Origin: Chloroflexota bacterium
GTDB lineage: Bacteria; Chloroflexota; Dehalococcoidia; Lucifugimonadales; Lucifugimonadaceae
Assembly: GCA_018650845.1 (NCBI GenBank)
Contig: JABIFF010000022.1
Coordinates: 124,001-188,000, forward strand
DNA length: 64,000 bases
Direction: 5' to 3'
In this document: positions 45,036 through 55,200 of the stretch, in pieces
Layout: each line of letters begins with the position of its first letter
Position numbering within the stretch: position 1 is the stretch's first letter
Translations under genes and position numbers: made by a program
The notes under the pieces: model-generated
The model's database searches: none
The model's input: only the letters and a program-made list of their open reading frames with translations
What the model was told of the DNA's origin: nothing

Positions 45036-45064
45036 GGCCGGACGCATGGGTGGTGCGTCCGGCC
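45036..45064. terminator. Strong hairpin after the cox operon
   Basis: A perfect 11-bp stem (GGCCGGACGCA / TGCGTCCGGCC) around a 7-base loop. No T run follows, so it may be a 3'-end stabiliser or factor-dependent terminator. The remainder of the gap 44924-45290 shows no gene. Confidence 0.5.
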
Positions 45065-45290
45065 AGCTCGCGCCTTCAAAACAACGCTACCTATGCGTTT
45101 CGAGCACCTCACTAATCCCGCGCTTTCGCTGGGTATTAGGTTCAAATATCCCCAAGTCTCACTTTTTCATCATTTCGAGCGCCGCTCACAGCCGCCTACG
45201 CTCACGGGCAGTTCACGCCCTCCCGCTAATGTAGTTTCGTGGACGCTATCAGTGGACAATGCCCCAACTCGTATAGGGGCGGGATAATTT

Positions 45291-46259
45291 ATGTTCAAGA
45301 AAATACTTGTTCCTCTCGATGGCTCAGAGCATTCTCGTAAGATCGTGGGCTGGGCCACAGGGCTGGCGGGTGCGTTAGAAGCAGAAGTGGTTCTGCTATC
45401 TGTTATCGACCCGGAAGAGATCGAAATATTAGAAGCGACAACCCGTGACACGAAAGAAATTTCAAACGACGGTACTACTACACGGGTTACACGAACTCCA
45501 TCAGACGTAATCGATGACGCTATTTCTCAAGCAGAGTCAGATCTGCAAGTTGAAGCCGACAGAATTCGAGAGCTTGGCGTTGTAGCCAAAATCAGCGTAG
45601 GTGCCGGATCACCAGCTGAAGTAATCGTCTCCGAAGCTCACGCTCGTGAAGTCGACGTTATTGCGATGGCGACTCGAAGGGAATCGGCTCTGGCACGGGG
45701 AGTTCTAGGAAGTGTGACTGATCGAGTCTTGCACTCGACCTCCACTCCTCTTTTTACGTTGTATCCGGGTGAAATTCACGATTTCGACGATACGAGTGGA
45801 GGCCCTGCAAAGGTAATAGTCCCACTCGATGGTTCAGCGCTCTCAGAATCGGCTGTTCAACCAGCAGTCGAAATAGCGAAAGCTGCAAAAGCAGAAATCG
45901 TATTCATGGAAGTTCTGCGACTCCCGTTCTTCGGAGTAGGAGTTGCAGGTATTGAATACGGCGGTGGTGATTACGCAGGCGACTTCGGAATCGATCAACA
46001 AAAGAAGGAAATAACCGAATATCTCAACGGATTTGTAGCGGATGCGAAAACAAGCGGGCTAACCGCAAGTGCAAGCATCCGATCAGGAAGCCCTTCGCAG
46101 CAGATTGTTGAAGAGGCTTCCGAAAGCGACAACAGCATCGTAGTCATGGGCTCACACGGCTCAGGCGGACTCAAACGATGGGTTGTTGGCAGTGTTGCAG
46201 ATAAGGTAATTCGATCGGCTGGACGGCCAGTTCTTGTCATTCCTCCGAAGACAGGCTGA
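45291..46259 (+). CDS. Tandem universal stress protein
   Basis: 322 residues made of two UspA domains: IILVPLDGSEHSRK-type start at residue 4 and again VIVPLDGSALSES near 178. Each ends with the ATP-binding G-x(2)-G-x(9)-G-S pattern (ALARGVLGSVTDRVL and GSHGSGGLKRWVVGSVADKVI), of which the second is the canonical form. GGGGCGGGA precedes the ATG. Likely an ATP-binding stress protein; its immediate vicinity to the oxidase genes may reflect energy or redox stress. Confidence 0.93.
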   Translation: MFKKILVPLDGSEHSRKIVGWATGLAGALEAEVVLLSVIDPEEIEILEATTRDTKEISNDGTTTRVTRTPSDVIDDAISQAESDLQVEADRIRELGVVAKISVGAGSPAEVIVSEAHAREVDVIAMATRRESALARGVLGSVTDRVLHSTSTPLFTLYPGEIHDFDDTSGGPAKVIVPLDGSALSESAVQPAVEIAKAAKAEIVFMEVLRLPFFGVGVAGIEYGGGDYAGDFGIDQQKKEITEYLNGFVADAKTSGLTASASIRSGSPSQQIVEEASESDNSIVVMGSHGSGGLKRWVVGSVADKVIRSAGRPVLVIPPKTG

Positions 46260-46281
46260 CCTATTCGACAAGATCGAAATA

Positions 46282-46314
46282 AAAACGCCCGGTGAGATTT
46301 CTCGCCGGGCGTTT
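46282..46314. terminator. Intrinsic terminator
   Basis: AAAACGCCCGG TGAG, loop, CTCG CCGGGCGTTTT, followed by CGTTTT, after the universal stress protein gene. Confidence 0.9.
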
Positions 46315-46422
46315 TCGTTTTCAGTTGTTCTTTCTAGCGCAAACTACACATTAAATCGTCATCGGCGATAACATCTGCCCGAACTACAAGCGCAATCGCA
46401 ACTAAAGTCTATTTTTCAAAGC

Positions 46423-47727
46423 ATGAAAGGCAACGTTCTACCCATGGCTATGTCTATGGCTGGCCCACTAGAGGGAATCAGAGTTCTCGAATTCGGCAGT
46501 TTCGTTGCCGGACCGTGGGCAGGGCAGCTGCTGGCCGATATGGGTGCTGACGTCGTCAAAATCGAACCTCCAGTTGGCGATCCATGGCGACACGCCACTT
46601 CGTTTGCCAAGAACGAAAGTCGAGTGTTCATTCCTCTCAACAGAGGCACACGCAGCATCTGTCTGGATCTAAAACAAGACTCAGCTCGTGCCGCCTTACG
46701 CAAACTCATCGAATCTGCCGACGGCATCATTTCGAACAATCGATCAGACACCGCTAAAAAACTTGGAATCGACTACGAATCTGTAGCGAAAATCAATCCA
46801 AAACTCGTGTATGTCGATATCACCGCCTACGGCTCAAAAGGCACGATGGCCGATATGCCAGGCTTCGATCTAATCGTTCAGGGCTACACAGGTGCAGTTG
46901 CAAGCGAAGGCAAAATCACAAAAAACGGCCAACCGGAAGTCGTTTGGTCATCCTCGTACATCGATTTCTCAACGGGATACGCTGCCGCCAATGGCATCAT
47001 GGCGGGAATAATCGGCCGTGGTAAAACCGGCGAAGGTCAACTCGTATCAACCAGCCTGTTAGCGAACGCTGTTGCAATGCAAACGCTCAGAATTTCCGAT
47101 GTAGAAGGTCTTCCGGCTCCAGCGAAGACATGGTTTGAAAACGAACGCCCCAAACTAATCGCAAACGGTGCTAGCTACGAAGAAATTCAAGATAGCTATC
47201 AGATGGCAGTCAGGCCGCTAATCTACCGCTGCTACTACCGTGCGTATAAAACTCTCGATGGCGGATTAGCACTTGGCACGTTGGCTGTTCACGCACGAGC
47301 ACGCTTACTAGATGTGTTCGGACTCGAAGACCCACGTGTTACCGATCCCTCCTACGACGATTCAACGCCTGAAGCGGTTCAGCATGGGCACGATCTGGTA
47401 GCAAAATTCGAAGAAATATTTGCCAGCAAGACCACCGATCACTGGTTCGAAGAACTTCGTTCGCATGACATTCCATGCGAGCCGATCAGATTTATCGAAG
47501 AAATGGTCGACGACGAACAGGTGCTTGCGAACGATTATGTGGTCGAACTCGATCACCACACGGGTCACAAGGTGCGTACGACAGGACCTGTTCTTCAATT
47601 CGGTGCCGGAATGCCAGAACTTAAAAGTTCACCCTCACTTGGCGAGCACACTGATGAAGTCCTCGGCGATATTGGTTTCTCAGCCGATCAGATCGCAGAC
47701 TTACGTAGTGAAGGCTCAGTTGGATAG
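46423..47727 (+). CDS. Class III CoA-transferase (CaiB/BaiF family)
   Basis: 434 residues. GPLEGIRVLEFGSFVAGPWAGQLLADMGADVVKIE is the diagnostic N-terminus; RGTRSICLDLK and NRSDTAKKLGID follow, and PGFDLIVQGYTG holds the catalytic Asp that forms the acyl-enzyme. The C-terminus has the small-domain end LGEHTDEVLGDIGFS. It transfers CoA between carboxylic acids; the acid cannot be told. Two in-frame ATGs (46423, 46444) are possible starts; MAGPLEGIR is the conserved beginning. Confidence 0.92.
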   Translation: MKGNVLPMAMSMAGPLEGIRVLEFGSFVAGPWAGQLLADMGADVVKIEPPVGDPWRHATSFAKNESRVFIPLNRGTRSICLDLKQDSARAALRKLIESADGIISNNRSDTAKKLGIDYESVAKINPKLVYVDITAYGSKGTMADMPGFDLIVQGYTGAVASEGKITKNGQPEVVWSSSYIDFSTGYAAANGIMAGIIGRGKTGEGQLVSTSLLANAVAMQTLRISDVEGLPAPAKTWFENERPKLIANGASYEEIQDSYQMAVRPLIYRCYYRAYKTLDGGLALGTLAVHARARLLDVFGLEDPRVTDPSYDDSTPEAVQHGHDLVAKFEEIFASKTTDHWFEELRSHDIPCEPIRFIEEMVDDEQVLANDYVVELDHHTGHKVRTTGPVLQFGAGMPELKSSPSLGEHTDEVLGDIGFSADQIADLRSEGSVG

Positions 47728-47778
47728 CTGATTCATTGTCATCGGTTCTTGGCACAGCTACGAGAGTAAGCTGCCAAC

Positions 47779-48588
47779 ATGCGCAGCGTTATTCCTAAAC
47801 AGCTAAACCCGTTCGCTTGGCTCGAACGAAAGGCGCTATTCGCGCCAGAGCGCTCGTTCCGCGGTAATCCCGACCACGTGGGGCTCGAATACGCCGACAT
47901 CTTCCCTGTTGCTAACGACGGTGTGAGACTCCATGGCTGGCACATGCCTGCTTCGGCGTCTTCAGAATCCCGCAATGCCGTTTGGCTGATACTTCATGGC
48001 AACGGCGGGAATATCAGCGTACGACTCGATCAGTACAAGGCGATTCGAGACCGCTACGGCGCTTCGATCATCGCTATCGACTATCGCGGTTACGGCAAAA
48101 GCGAGGGTAAGCCCTCTGAAAGCGGTTTTTACGCTGATGCACTGGCGGCTTACGAATTTCTCAAAGCTACGTACCCAGAAAACAAAAAAATCGTGTTTGG
48201 ACGTTCTATGGGTGGAGCTGTAGCGTCGCAACTTGTCTCGGTAGTCACGCCCAATGCGCTAATACTTGAGGCTTCAATATCGTCGATGCCAGAAATAGTT
48301 CGAGAACGAGCGCCATGGACTCACTATTCGCCGGCTCGATTCATGGTGCGCTCAAAGTTCGAAACAACGTCGCACGTAGCTAGCAACTCGGTTCCAAAGC
48401 TGATTCTTCATGGTGACGCCGATCAAACCGTTTCGTACCAACATTCCGAACGAATCTTCGCTGCTGCTACCGATCCAAAGCAGTTGGAAATCATCCCAAA
48501 TGGCGATCACGATGGACTCGATCTGGTCGATCCCGAGCGCTATCACACGGTCGTTAGCGAGTTTCTACGTGAGCACGACGCGCTATGA
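47779..48588 (+). CDS. Alpha/beta hydrolase (BEM46/YfhR-like)
   Basis: 269 residues. Oxyanion HGNGGN, DYRGYGKSEG, nucleophile elbow GRSMGG (Ser), acid LHGDADQTV (Asp) and base GDHDG (His) form a complete triad in the right order. The N-terminal LERKALFAPERSFRGNP region and HGWHMPAS fit the group of ABHD13-like hydrolases. Substrate unknown. The stop overlaps the end of the opposite-strand hypothetical frame by six bases. Confidence 0.9.
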   Translation: MRSVIPKQLNPFAWLERKALFAPERSFRGNPDHVGLEYADIFPVANDGVRLHGWHMPASASSESRNAVWLILHGNGGNISVRLDQYKAIRDRYGASIIAIDYRGYGKSEGKPSESGFYADALAAYEFLKATYPENKKIVFGRSMGGAVASQLVSVVTPNALILEASISSMPEIVRERAPWTHYSPARFMVRSKFETTSHVASNSVPKLILHGDADQTVSYQHSERIFAAATDPKQLEIIPNGDHDGLDLVDPERYHTVVSEFLREHDAL

Positions 48589-49047
48589 GCTTCGTCGAAC
48601 GGGGTTGATTTGCTCGAATGGCGGAAGGAACGGCTTCCCTGTCACGCCAGAATCGTAAACCGGGCGGGCAGGTTTCTTCTGCCCCATCGAACGGCTAGGC
48701 CCTGTAGGTCGAAATTCATCCAGCACCGTCACGGTCACTGTTTCCAGTCGAATTCCGTCTTCTCGATGCTTCGCCAGATTATCGAGTGCGACATCAGACA
48801 ATCCTGAATCAGGTCGCTGTTCGTCAGGGAATTTTCGAAGGCAGTCACGTTCACCCACCAGCGCAGGTCGCGGTGTTGCCGTGCTGCATGTATGAGCCCA
48901 GGGACACATATATGCGATGCACATCGTAGTTTCGCCAACGGATGGAGCACCCGCTGTAGCAAGTCCGATTCGTGCCAAAGCATCGCGCTGAACTCGACGC
49001 AGCTTGCGTCGTCTTCGATCTATCCAGCTTTTAGGAAGTCCAGCCAT
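48583..49047 (-). CDS. Hypothetical protein (uncertain)
   Basis: A 154-codon frame with Arg codons including CGA, as in neighbours, a basic Arg/Lys-rich start (RRRRKLRRVQRDALARIG) and no family match recognised. There is no ribosome site before the ATG. It is the only sizeable frame in the 981-bp gap 48589-49569. It may be real or chance; no structural motif supports it. Confidence 0.35.
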   Translation of the reverse strand: MAGLPKSWIDRRRRKLRRVQRDALARIGLATAGAPSVGETTMCIAYMCPWAHTCSTATPRPALVGERDCLRKFPDEQRPDSGLSDVALDNLAKHREDGIRLETVTVTVLDEFRPTGPSRSMGQKKPARPVYDSGVTGKPFLPPFEQINPVRRSS

Positions 49048-49197
49048 GTACCAATTCGTGTTTCAAGTGATGAGACTAAATCGTGACACACCCCAGCATT
49101 GAACGCCGAAGCTGGGTGTCACGTCTCAAACTACCCGTTCCGTAAATCTACACGGGATCGTGTCGGTAAGTCTCGCCAGTATCACGACGTTTCAACT

Positions 49198-49258
49198 GTG
49201 ATTGCGAGAAGTTCGATAACGGCCTGCCCTGAGCAACGTCGAATGGGTGGCAATCAAC
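49198..49258. repeat. Family A palindromic repeat
   Basis: GATTGCGAGAAGTTCGATAA ... GGGTGGCAATCAAC. Ends match family A (TTGCGAG ... GGCAATC). It is 45 bp from the family B pair at 49304, a composite seen again at 60.8 kb. Confidence 0.65.
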
Positions 49259-49303
49259 AACTCTGAGCAACGTTACTATCGACTCCAGCCACTAATATTC
49301 AAT

Positions 49304-49418
49304 TGTCATTCTGAATTCATTTCAGAATCTCTCTCACCCTTGCAGCGGAACACTTATCACAAGCCATCCACTCGCTGCTATGAAGGTAGAAAGATCCTGA
49401 AATGAATTCAGGACGACA
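49304..49418. repeat. Inverted pair of family B palindromes
   Basis: Left TGTCATTCTGAATTCATTTC and beyond (49304-49330), right the complement at 49392-49418. About 60 bp between. Same family as 22874 and 60890. The second arm lies in the leader of the JAMM gene; an apparent frame through it is not coding. Confidence 0.75.
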
Positions 49419-49569
49419 TTGTGGGCAAATACGAACCAGCCCTACCCGTGTACACCGTCGTCCTATCCACCGGCATCTCACCCACACAAAACCAAATCAT
49501 CGATACAATTTCACTTGCGAGTACACGCGAATTGCCGCATCTCTCGCTGAAAACAATCAGGAAAAAAAC

Positions 49570-50055
49570 TTGCCTACGCCCGAACCGATCGAAGTTCCAC
49601 GAGCAGCCCTCGAAGAGATCTTTAAGCACGCTCGAGAGTCGTTCCCAGACGAATGCTGCGGATGGCTCACTGGCGACAAGGATTCGAATACGGCAGGTGG
49701 CGTACGAACGGCGATCAACGCTTACGAGCCTGAAACCCACCCAACCGCCAAAGATCGCTCAGCACAAACTGCGTTTGTGATCTCAGACAGCGATCTACTC
49801 GATCTGAACAAGACGCTCGACGATGACGTTCGCCCACGCATCATCTACCACTCGCACCCGAACGGCCGAGCGTACTTTTCGCCAACCGACAAGGCGAATG
49901 CTGCCGACCCGTGGGGCGATGGTCCCGCCTACCCGGTCAACCAGATCGTAGTCGGTATCGATGGCGACCGAGTAGTCGAAGCTCGACAGTTCACTTGGGA
50001 CGACGATGCGGGCGATTTTGTCGAGATCGCTGAGTACGACGGGCTAGATATCTAG
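49570..50055 (+). CDS. JAMM/MPN+ metalloprotease
   Basis: 161 residues from TTG 49570, chosen because AGGA lies 7-8 bases upstream and similarity starts there; an upstream ATG at 49402 would translate the repeat. The JAMM site is complete: Glu in DECCGWLTG, then HSHPNGRAYFSPTD (HxH then Ser and Asp at the expected spacing). Such single-domain bacterial proteins cleave the C-termini of sulfur-carrier or ubiquitin-like proteins (e.g. CysO-cysteine in actinobacteria). No ubiquitin-like gene is near. Its stop codon overlaps the opposite SDR stop by four bases. Confidence 0.88.
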   Translation: MPTPEPIEVPRAALEEIFKHARESFPDECCGWLTGDKDSNTAGGVRTAINAYEPETHPTAKDRSAQTAFVISDSDLLDLNKTLDDDVRPRIIYHSHPNGRAYFSPTDKANAADPWGDGPAYPVNQIVVGIDGDRVVEARQFTWDDDAGDFVEIAEYDGLDI

Positions 50056-50879
50056 CGTTCGGTTATCACGCCGCCGTTGATGTTCACCGATTGGCCAGTG
50101 ATGTAGCCAGCACGGGGACTGCACAAGAATCCGATCAGTTCGCCGACTTCTTCGTCAGACCCTGCACGGCGAAGTGGAACTTCAGCAATTCGAGCGTCCC
50201 ACTTATCTGTTCTGCCCATAGGATCGAGTCGTGAAGTCTCGGTTAGCCCCGGACACACGCTGTTTACCGTGATTGCGTGCTTACCAATTTCTTTGGATAA
50301 CGCCTGAGTAAATCCGTCGACTGCGAAGTTCGCCGCGTTGTACGCACTCGTGTTGGCTCGGCCGCTTTTACCCATCGTCGACGATAGATTCACGATGCGA
50401 CCGCCATCGCCTTGTTTAATCATCTGAGCAGCGGCGGCACGACATGCGTAGAACGTTCCCATGACTTTCACATCGACAACCGTTTTGAAGACGTCGGCCT
50501 TCAAATCCAGCACTGAAACACGATCGTTGCCGTACGGAGCAGCCGCGTTATTCACGATGATGTCGACTCGACCGAACTCAGCGACCGTGTCATCAATCAT
50601 TTTCTGCACGTCGTCTTCATCAGCGACGTTCGAAACCAGCGGGAGCGCTTTCACGCCGTACGATTCGATTTGCTCAGCGGTCGATTGAATATCGCGCCAC
50701 CCAGCGTCTTTTTCGTCTTGAGGAAACGTGCTGGGGTCTCGACCTGTGCCGGTTACAACTACATTGGCGCCCATTCGAGCAAGGACTACGGCAGTACCGC
50801 GGCCGATACCTCGCATGCGCCCGGCTCCGGTAACAATTGCTACTTTGCCTTTGAGTTCAGTACCGGCCTGTTCGGTCAT
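50052..50879 (-). CDS. SDR-family protein with altered active site (YNAAN)
   Basis: 275 residues with a classical SDR layout: IVTGAGRMRGIGRG, NNAAAPYG, NLSSTMG, and PGxx SRLDPMGRTDK; end GYITGQSVNINGG. The catalytic Y-x-x-x-K is YNAAN (Tyr kept, Lys replaced by Asn). The Lys orients the cofactor ribose and lowers the Tyr pKa, so catalysis should be impaired or altered. Codons were checked at the DNA level. Could be a binding or regulatory protein or use a different proton route. Confidence 0.85.
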   Translation of the reverse strand: MTEQAGTELKGKVAIVTGAGRMRGIGRGTAVVLARMGANVVVTGTGRDPSTFPQDEKDAGWRDIQSTAEQIESYGVKALPLVSNVADEDDVQKMIDDTVAEFGRVDIIVNNAAAPYGNDRVSVLDLKADVFKTVVDVKVMGTFYACRAAAAQMIKQGDGGRIVNLSSTMGKSGRANTSAYNAANFAVDGFTQALSKEIGKHAITVNSVCPGLTETSRLDPMGRTDKWDARIAEVPLRRAGSDEEVGELIGFLCSPRAGYITGQSVNINGGVITER

Positions 50880-50976
50880 CAGTGCGCCCTTTGGAATTTT
50901 TTAATATTCAGGAATTCAGCACATTTTGCACGAACATGAGCGTGAATGTGGTGCGAGAGGAGCCTGATCGTCGAAT

Positions 50977-52086
50977 TTAGCGTTTGGGGCGTTCGATCAG
51001 TGTTGCTTCGAGTGAAACCAGGAACTCGGCATCTCGGACTACAGTTATTTTGACTTCACTGCCGCTCGGATGTTCTCGCAAGAAATCTGTCAGATCTTGT
51101 CCACGGGTGATCTCGGTAGTATCGAGCTGAACGATGATGTCGTCGAGTTCAATTCCAGCATTTGCAGCCGGTGATCCGGGTTCGATCACGGTGACACCGA
51201 AACCTTCGCCAACTGGTAACCGCAAAGCACGTGCAAGTGCTCTAGTCACGTCAACTCCACCAACGCCCAAGAAGCCTGGAGCAGGCACCGGACCTTGCGC
51301 AATAAGGCTGTAAGCAGCAGTTTTGGCGGCATTGATATTGATTGCAAAGCCGATTCGATCGCCAATATTGATCTTCGCAGTGTTGATTCCAACCACTTCG
51401 CCGAACATATTAACCAGCGGGCCACCAGAGTTACCTTCGTTAATTGCAGCGTCAGTTTGAACCAATCCTGTTAGGTCGCCACCCACTTCACCGACAATCG
51501 TCCTATCGAGTGCGCTTACTACGCCCTTGCTCACCGTCGGACCGCCCCTAAGACCAAGTGCATGACCGATAGCGACGACATCTTCCCCAATACGAAGAGC
51601 CTCAGAATCGCCAAATATCGCAGGCTTGAGCCCGTCTCGTGGCGCCACCTTGACGATCGCTAAATCCAGAAGCGGATCACGTCTAAATAGCTCGCCCTCA
51701 GCCACTGAGCCATCTTCGAACGCCACGGTAATAGTCACAGCGCCTTCGACAACGTGCCAGTTCGTGAGAATCAGGCCTTCTTCATCGAGAATAACGCCTG
51801 TTCCAACGCCTTGTCCTCGCCCTAGATCAACAGCGATTTGAACTACAGATGGCGTTAGAAGTTCGACTAATTCCGGCGTTGAAAGCGGCTGATCGCTGTT
51901 ATCTCGATTTACAGGTGTCGGAGTTAGAACCGCAGTGGCTTTGGCCGCAACGTTAGTCGAATCTGGGCTACCCGAATCTCCAGAATCCGAGATGGATTCA
52001 AAACTCGTGCAGCCTACGACGACAATCGCCACGGCAATTGCAACGAGAGCGATATTTAGTAGCTTCGGGAGGCGAATAAGAGTCAA
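50977..52086 (-). CDS. HtrA/DegP-like serine protease lipoprotein with PDZ domain
   Basis: 369 residues. Signal peptide II with lipobox VVGC (Cys26), then a Ser/Asp/Pro-rich linker. Trypsin-like domain: His111 (TNWHVVEG), Asp141 (PLLDLAIVKV), Ser220 (NEGNSGGP). One PDZ domain follows (GFGVTVIEPGSPAANAGIELDDIIVQLD). Extracytoplasmic chaperone/protease for misfolded proteins. The gene is divergent from the large permease gene, 134 bp apart; joint regulation is possible. Confidence 0.95.
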   Translation of the reverse strand: MTLIRLPKLLNIALVAIAVAIVVVGCTSFESISDSGDSGSPDSTNVAAKATAVLTPTPVNRDNSDQPLSTPELVELLTPSVVQIAVDLGRGQGVGTGVILDEEGLILTNWHVVEGAVTITVAFEDGSVAEGELFRRDPLLDLAIVKVAPRDGLKPAIFGDSEALRIGEDVVAIGHALGLRGGPTVSKGVVSALDRTIVGEVGGDLTGLVQTDAAINEGNSGGPLVNMFGEVVGINTAKINIGDRIGFAININAAKTAAYSLIAQGPVPAPGFLGVGGVDVTRALARALRLPVGEGFGVTVIEPGSPAANAGIELDDIIVQLDTTEITRGQDLTDFLREHPSGSEVKITVVRDAEFLVSLEATLIERPKR

Positions 52087-52220
52087 GGTGATGGTAATGT
52101 CTGGGTCGAATAGACCGAATTCCGTTTTGCCAGCGTATCAAGCGATAGTGCAGACAGTGTGTGGATTTTTGATGCCATAACGGCGATAAACGCTGCATCA
52201 CATCGTCGACAGCTCCTAGT

Positions 52221-55200
52221 TTGCGAACGATCAGAGCCTGTACGGAATCATCGAGTACGAATCTGAACTTATTACGACTCATACGAGCCCGGGCTGGATC
52301 CGACCCATGGATGGTTGTCGGCTTGATGCTTGGTGCCTTGTTTGCAACCGCCACCGCAGCGGGAATTCCGCAGTACGCACGTTCACTCGAAATCATCTCG
52401 ATGCACGCAACCGTCGAAGATGTGGGCAACATCAACTCAAACGTTCACATCAACACATCCTGGATTCCACTCGCCAACGACGATCACGTGCTCGCCGATG
52501 CGGCGGTTCTCTCAGCGGTCGAGAACAATCTCGGCGAACTAGTTGTCGATACCACACGCCTCACCAAATCCCGAGAACACTGGTGGGGTCGACTAAACGA
52601 ACCACTGCGACAAGATTCGCTGGCTTCGCTTAGTTCATTTCAGTACATCGAAAACTTCGCTGAACATGTCGCCTTTATCGAGGGAACAGCTCCAACCGAC
52701 TCAATAACCATGGTCGATGGCGAACGCACGATAGAAGTCGCAGTACTTCACAAACGTGCACAACTGCTTCAACTCGAGGTTGGCGATGTGATCAACTCGC
52801 AGCCAATCGATCTTGGTACAGGACTCGTTCGTGCACGAATCACCGGCACCTTTGAACAGACCGACCTCTACGAGGTGTTTTGGTTAGAACTGGGCGAAGC
52901 GTATCTGGCTCCTGCCATTGAAGGACGCGAGCAGCCGTTAATCATGCTGCCAACAGAAAGTTCGATGTTCAGCATCGTTGCTGAAGCCAACGCCGGGCTG
53001 CCTGCTTCGTACGACTGGTTCATCTATACCGACCAGTCACTTTTGGCGGACAAATCAGTAGCCGATCTTGAAGACGCCTATGGGGGACTTTCCGAACAGC
53101 TTGAAGAAGGCATTGCACGTCCATTCGTTATCACTGAAATAATTCCTCGGATCGAATCGATGAAGAAGCGCGCGCTATTTGGCAGCATTCCGCTTCTACT
53201 CATGGCACTGCTCATCCTCTCCTGCATCGCGTTCTACCTAACGATGGCAGCGGGTTTGCTGGGTCGCCGTCGAGTAGCTGGATACGTAATTCTTCGCAGC
53301 CGAGGGTTTAACGTTCGCCAGCAACTCAGAATTCACCTCGCCGAAGCAGCCGTCATTTCATTGCCAGCGGCAATAGTCGCCCCACTGATTTCTTTGGTCG
53401 TCATCGCTGCTGTTGGCTACCTTCCTGCCTACAGTTCGATCACTGATGGCGGCACGATGCCAATCGAACTATCTGCCAAAGCTTGGCTATGGTCGTTCGG
53501 AGCAGCCGTGGGAACCGTACTGGTGGTCACTGCTGCCTCGTCCTTTTGGGATCGATCAACGATCGCATCCGCACGATCATCCGATTCACGACCCGTCGAC
53601 GAACCGTGGTTCCAGCGCTTTTACGTCGATGCCATGCTGATTGGGCTGAGCGGCATCGTCTGGTGGGAAGTCGGCTCACGCAGCAGCGCCCTAACCGCTG
53701 ATAGGGGTGGAGAGTTTTCTCCCGACCTCAGCCTTCTTGCCGCTCCCGTCCTAATCGCAATATCTGGTTCACTTGTGGCACTGAGACTATTTCCGATCAT
53801 CACTCGCGTATTCGCAAGAGTGGGGCTAAGGTCAGGGTCGACCTCGCTCGGACTCGGCCTTGCCAGCGTTGCGAGACGACCGTTCTTTCACGGTTGGCCA
53901 ATGCTGGCGTTTGCCCTTGCGATTAGCACCGGCATAGTCGCTGGCTCAGTTGTATCGACACTTGAGCGTTCGACCAACGAGCAAGTTTTCTACAGCACCG
54001 GGGCCGACATACGAGTCACTACTACTGGATCGACAGGCCAAGTAGGGCGAGAACAACTCGAAGAAGTTCGCAATCTAGATTCCATCAACGTCGCAACCCC
54101 GGCCATGAGAACAGATGCAACCGTAGGCACAACCTCACTAGGATCTCAGTTCACGCTACTTACAGTCGACCCAATCGATTTTCAGCAAGTCGCTTGGTTC
54201 AGAGACGATTTCACCGATTCGGAAACTTCGATACACCAGTTAGTTGATCGATTAGCGGTTCGGGTACTGCCAGATCCCATCGTGATCCCACCCAACGCTT
54301 CAGAAATGTCGATTCTGGCTAAAAACGAACCGTTCACTCCAAGGCTCGAACTATGGGTCGTCCTGAGAGATGGATTTGGCGATTCGCACACGATCAATAT
54401 GGGAGAATTCGAGGAAGGGTGGTTCAGAGGCACAGCTGATTTATCGACCTACCCACAACCGGTCGAAATAACGTCGATTCAAACGTTCATGAAGGTAGGC
54501 CCCGATAGTGCACCGCCATCGGACGTATTTCTTGACGATCTAATGGTGGATACGCCTGAAACCGTTGGAACTGGGGAGTCTCACCTAGTCATCGATTTCA
54601 ACGACAACGCATTCTGGACCGGCCTGCCTACGGCCGAAGGCGAAGACACCGGGTACTCGACCGAAACAGAGCCAGAAATTCCGCAAGACAAGGTCTCAAA
54701 CGCTGGCGACAGGATTGGCAGAATCTCTCTAGGACGAGGAGCTAACGAGGGTGTTCGAGGAATTTACCGAACTGCAACCGATCGACCAATCCCAATATTG
54801 GCTAGCCAATCGTTCATCGATCAAACCGGAGTGGGAATTCGAAGGCCATTCATAATCAACGTCAAAGGCGGACTCGTTCCAGTCGAAGTGATCGATGTAG
54901 TCAACTACTTCCCGACTATCGACCCAGAAAACGGCCCGTTCGCAGTTGCTGATGTCGATGCCATCGTCAAATTTGTTGAACTGCGCGGTCGCAAAACAAT
55001 CACACCGAACGAGCTGTTTGCCAGCGTGAATCCAAGTGAGCTATCCGATCAAGAAATATCTGAAGAAGTTCGTGATGTATTCAGATTGGCACGTATCGAT
55101 TCGAGAGCAGAACAGATCAATGGCACGTTTGTCGATCCAGTCGCTGTAGCCGGATGGCGAGGTATGAGCATCGTCGCAACTATCGTCGCCGCCCTCGTGG

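Noticed and set aside
45036..45064. cox-downstream hairpin as intrinsic terminator
   Set aside because: Stem is strong, but no T run follows; kept only as a hairpin of uncertain role.
49402..49569. N-terminal extension of the JAMM protein through the repeat region
   Set aside because: The extension translates the family B repeat; a good ribosome site and the family start are at 49570.
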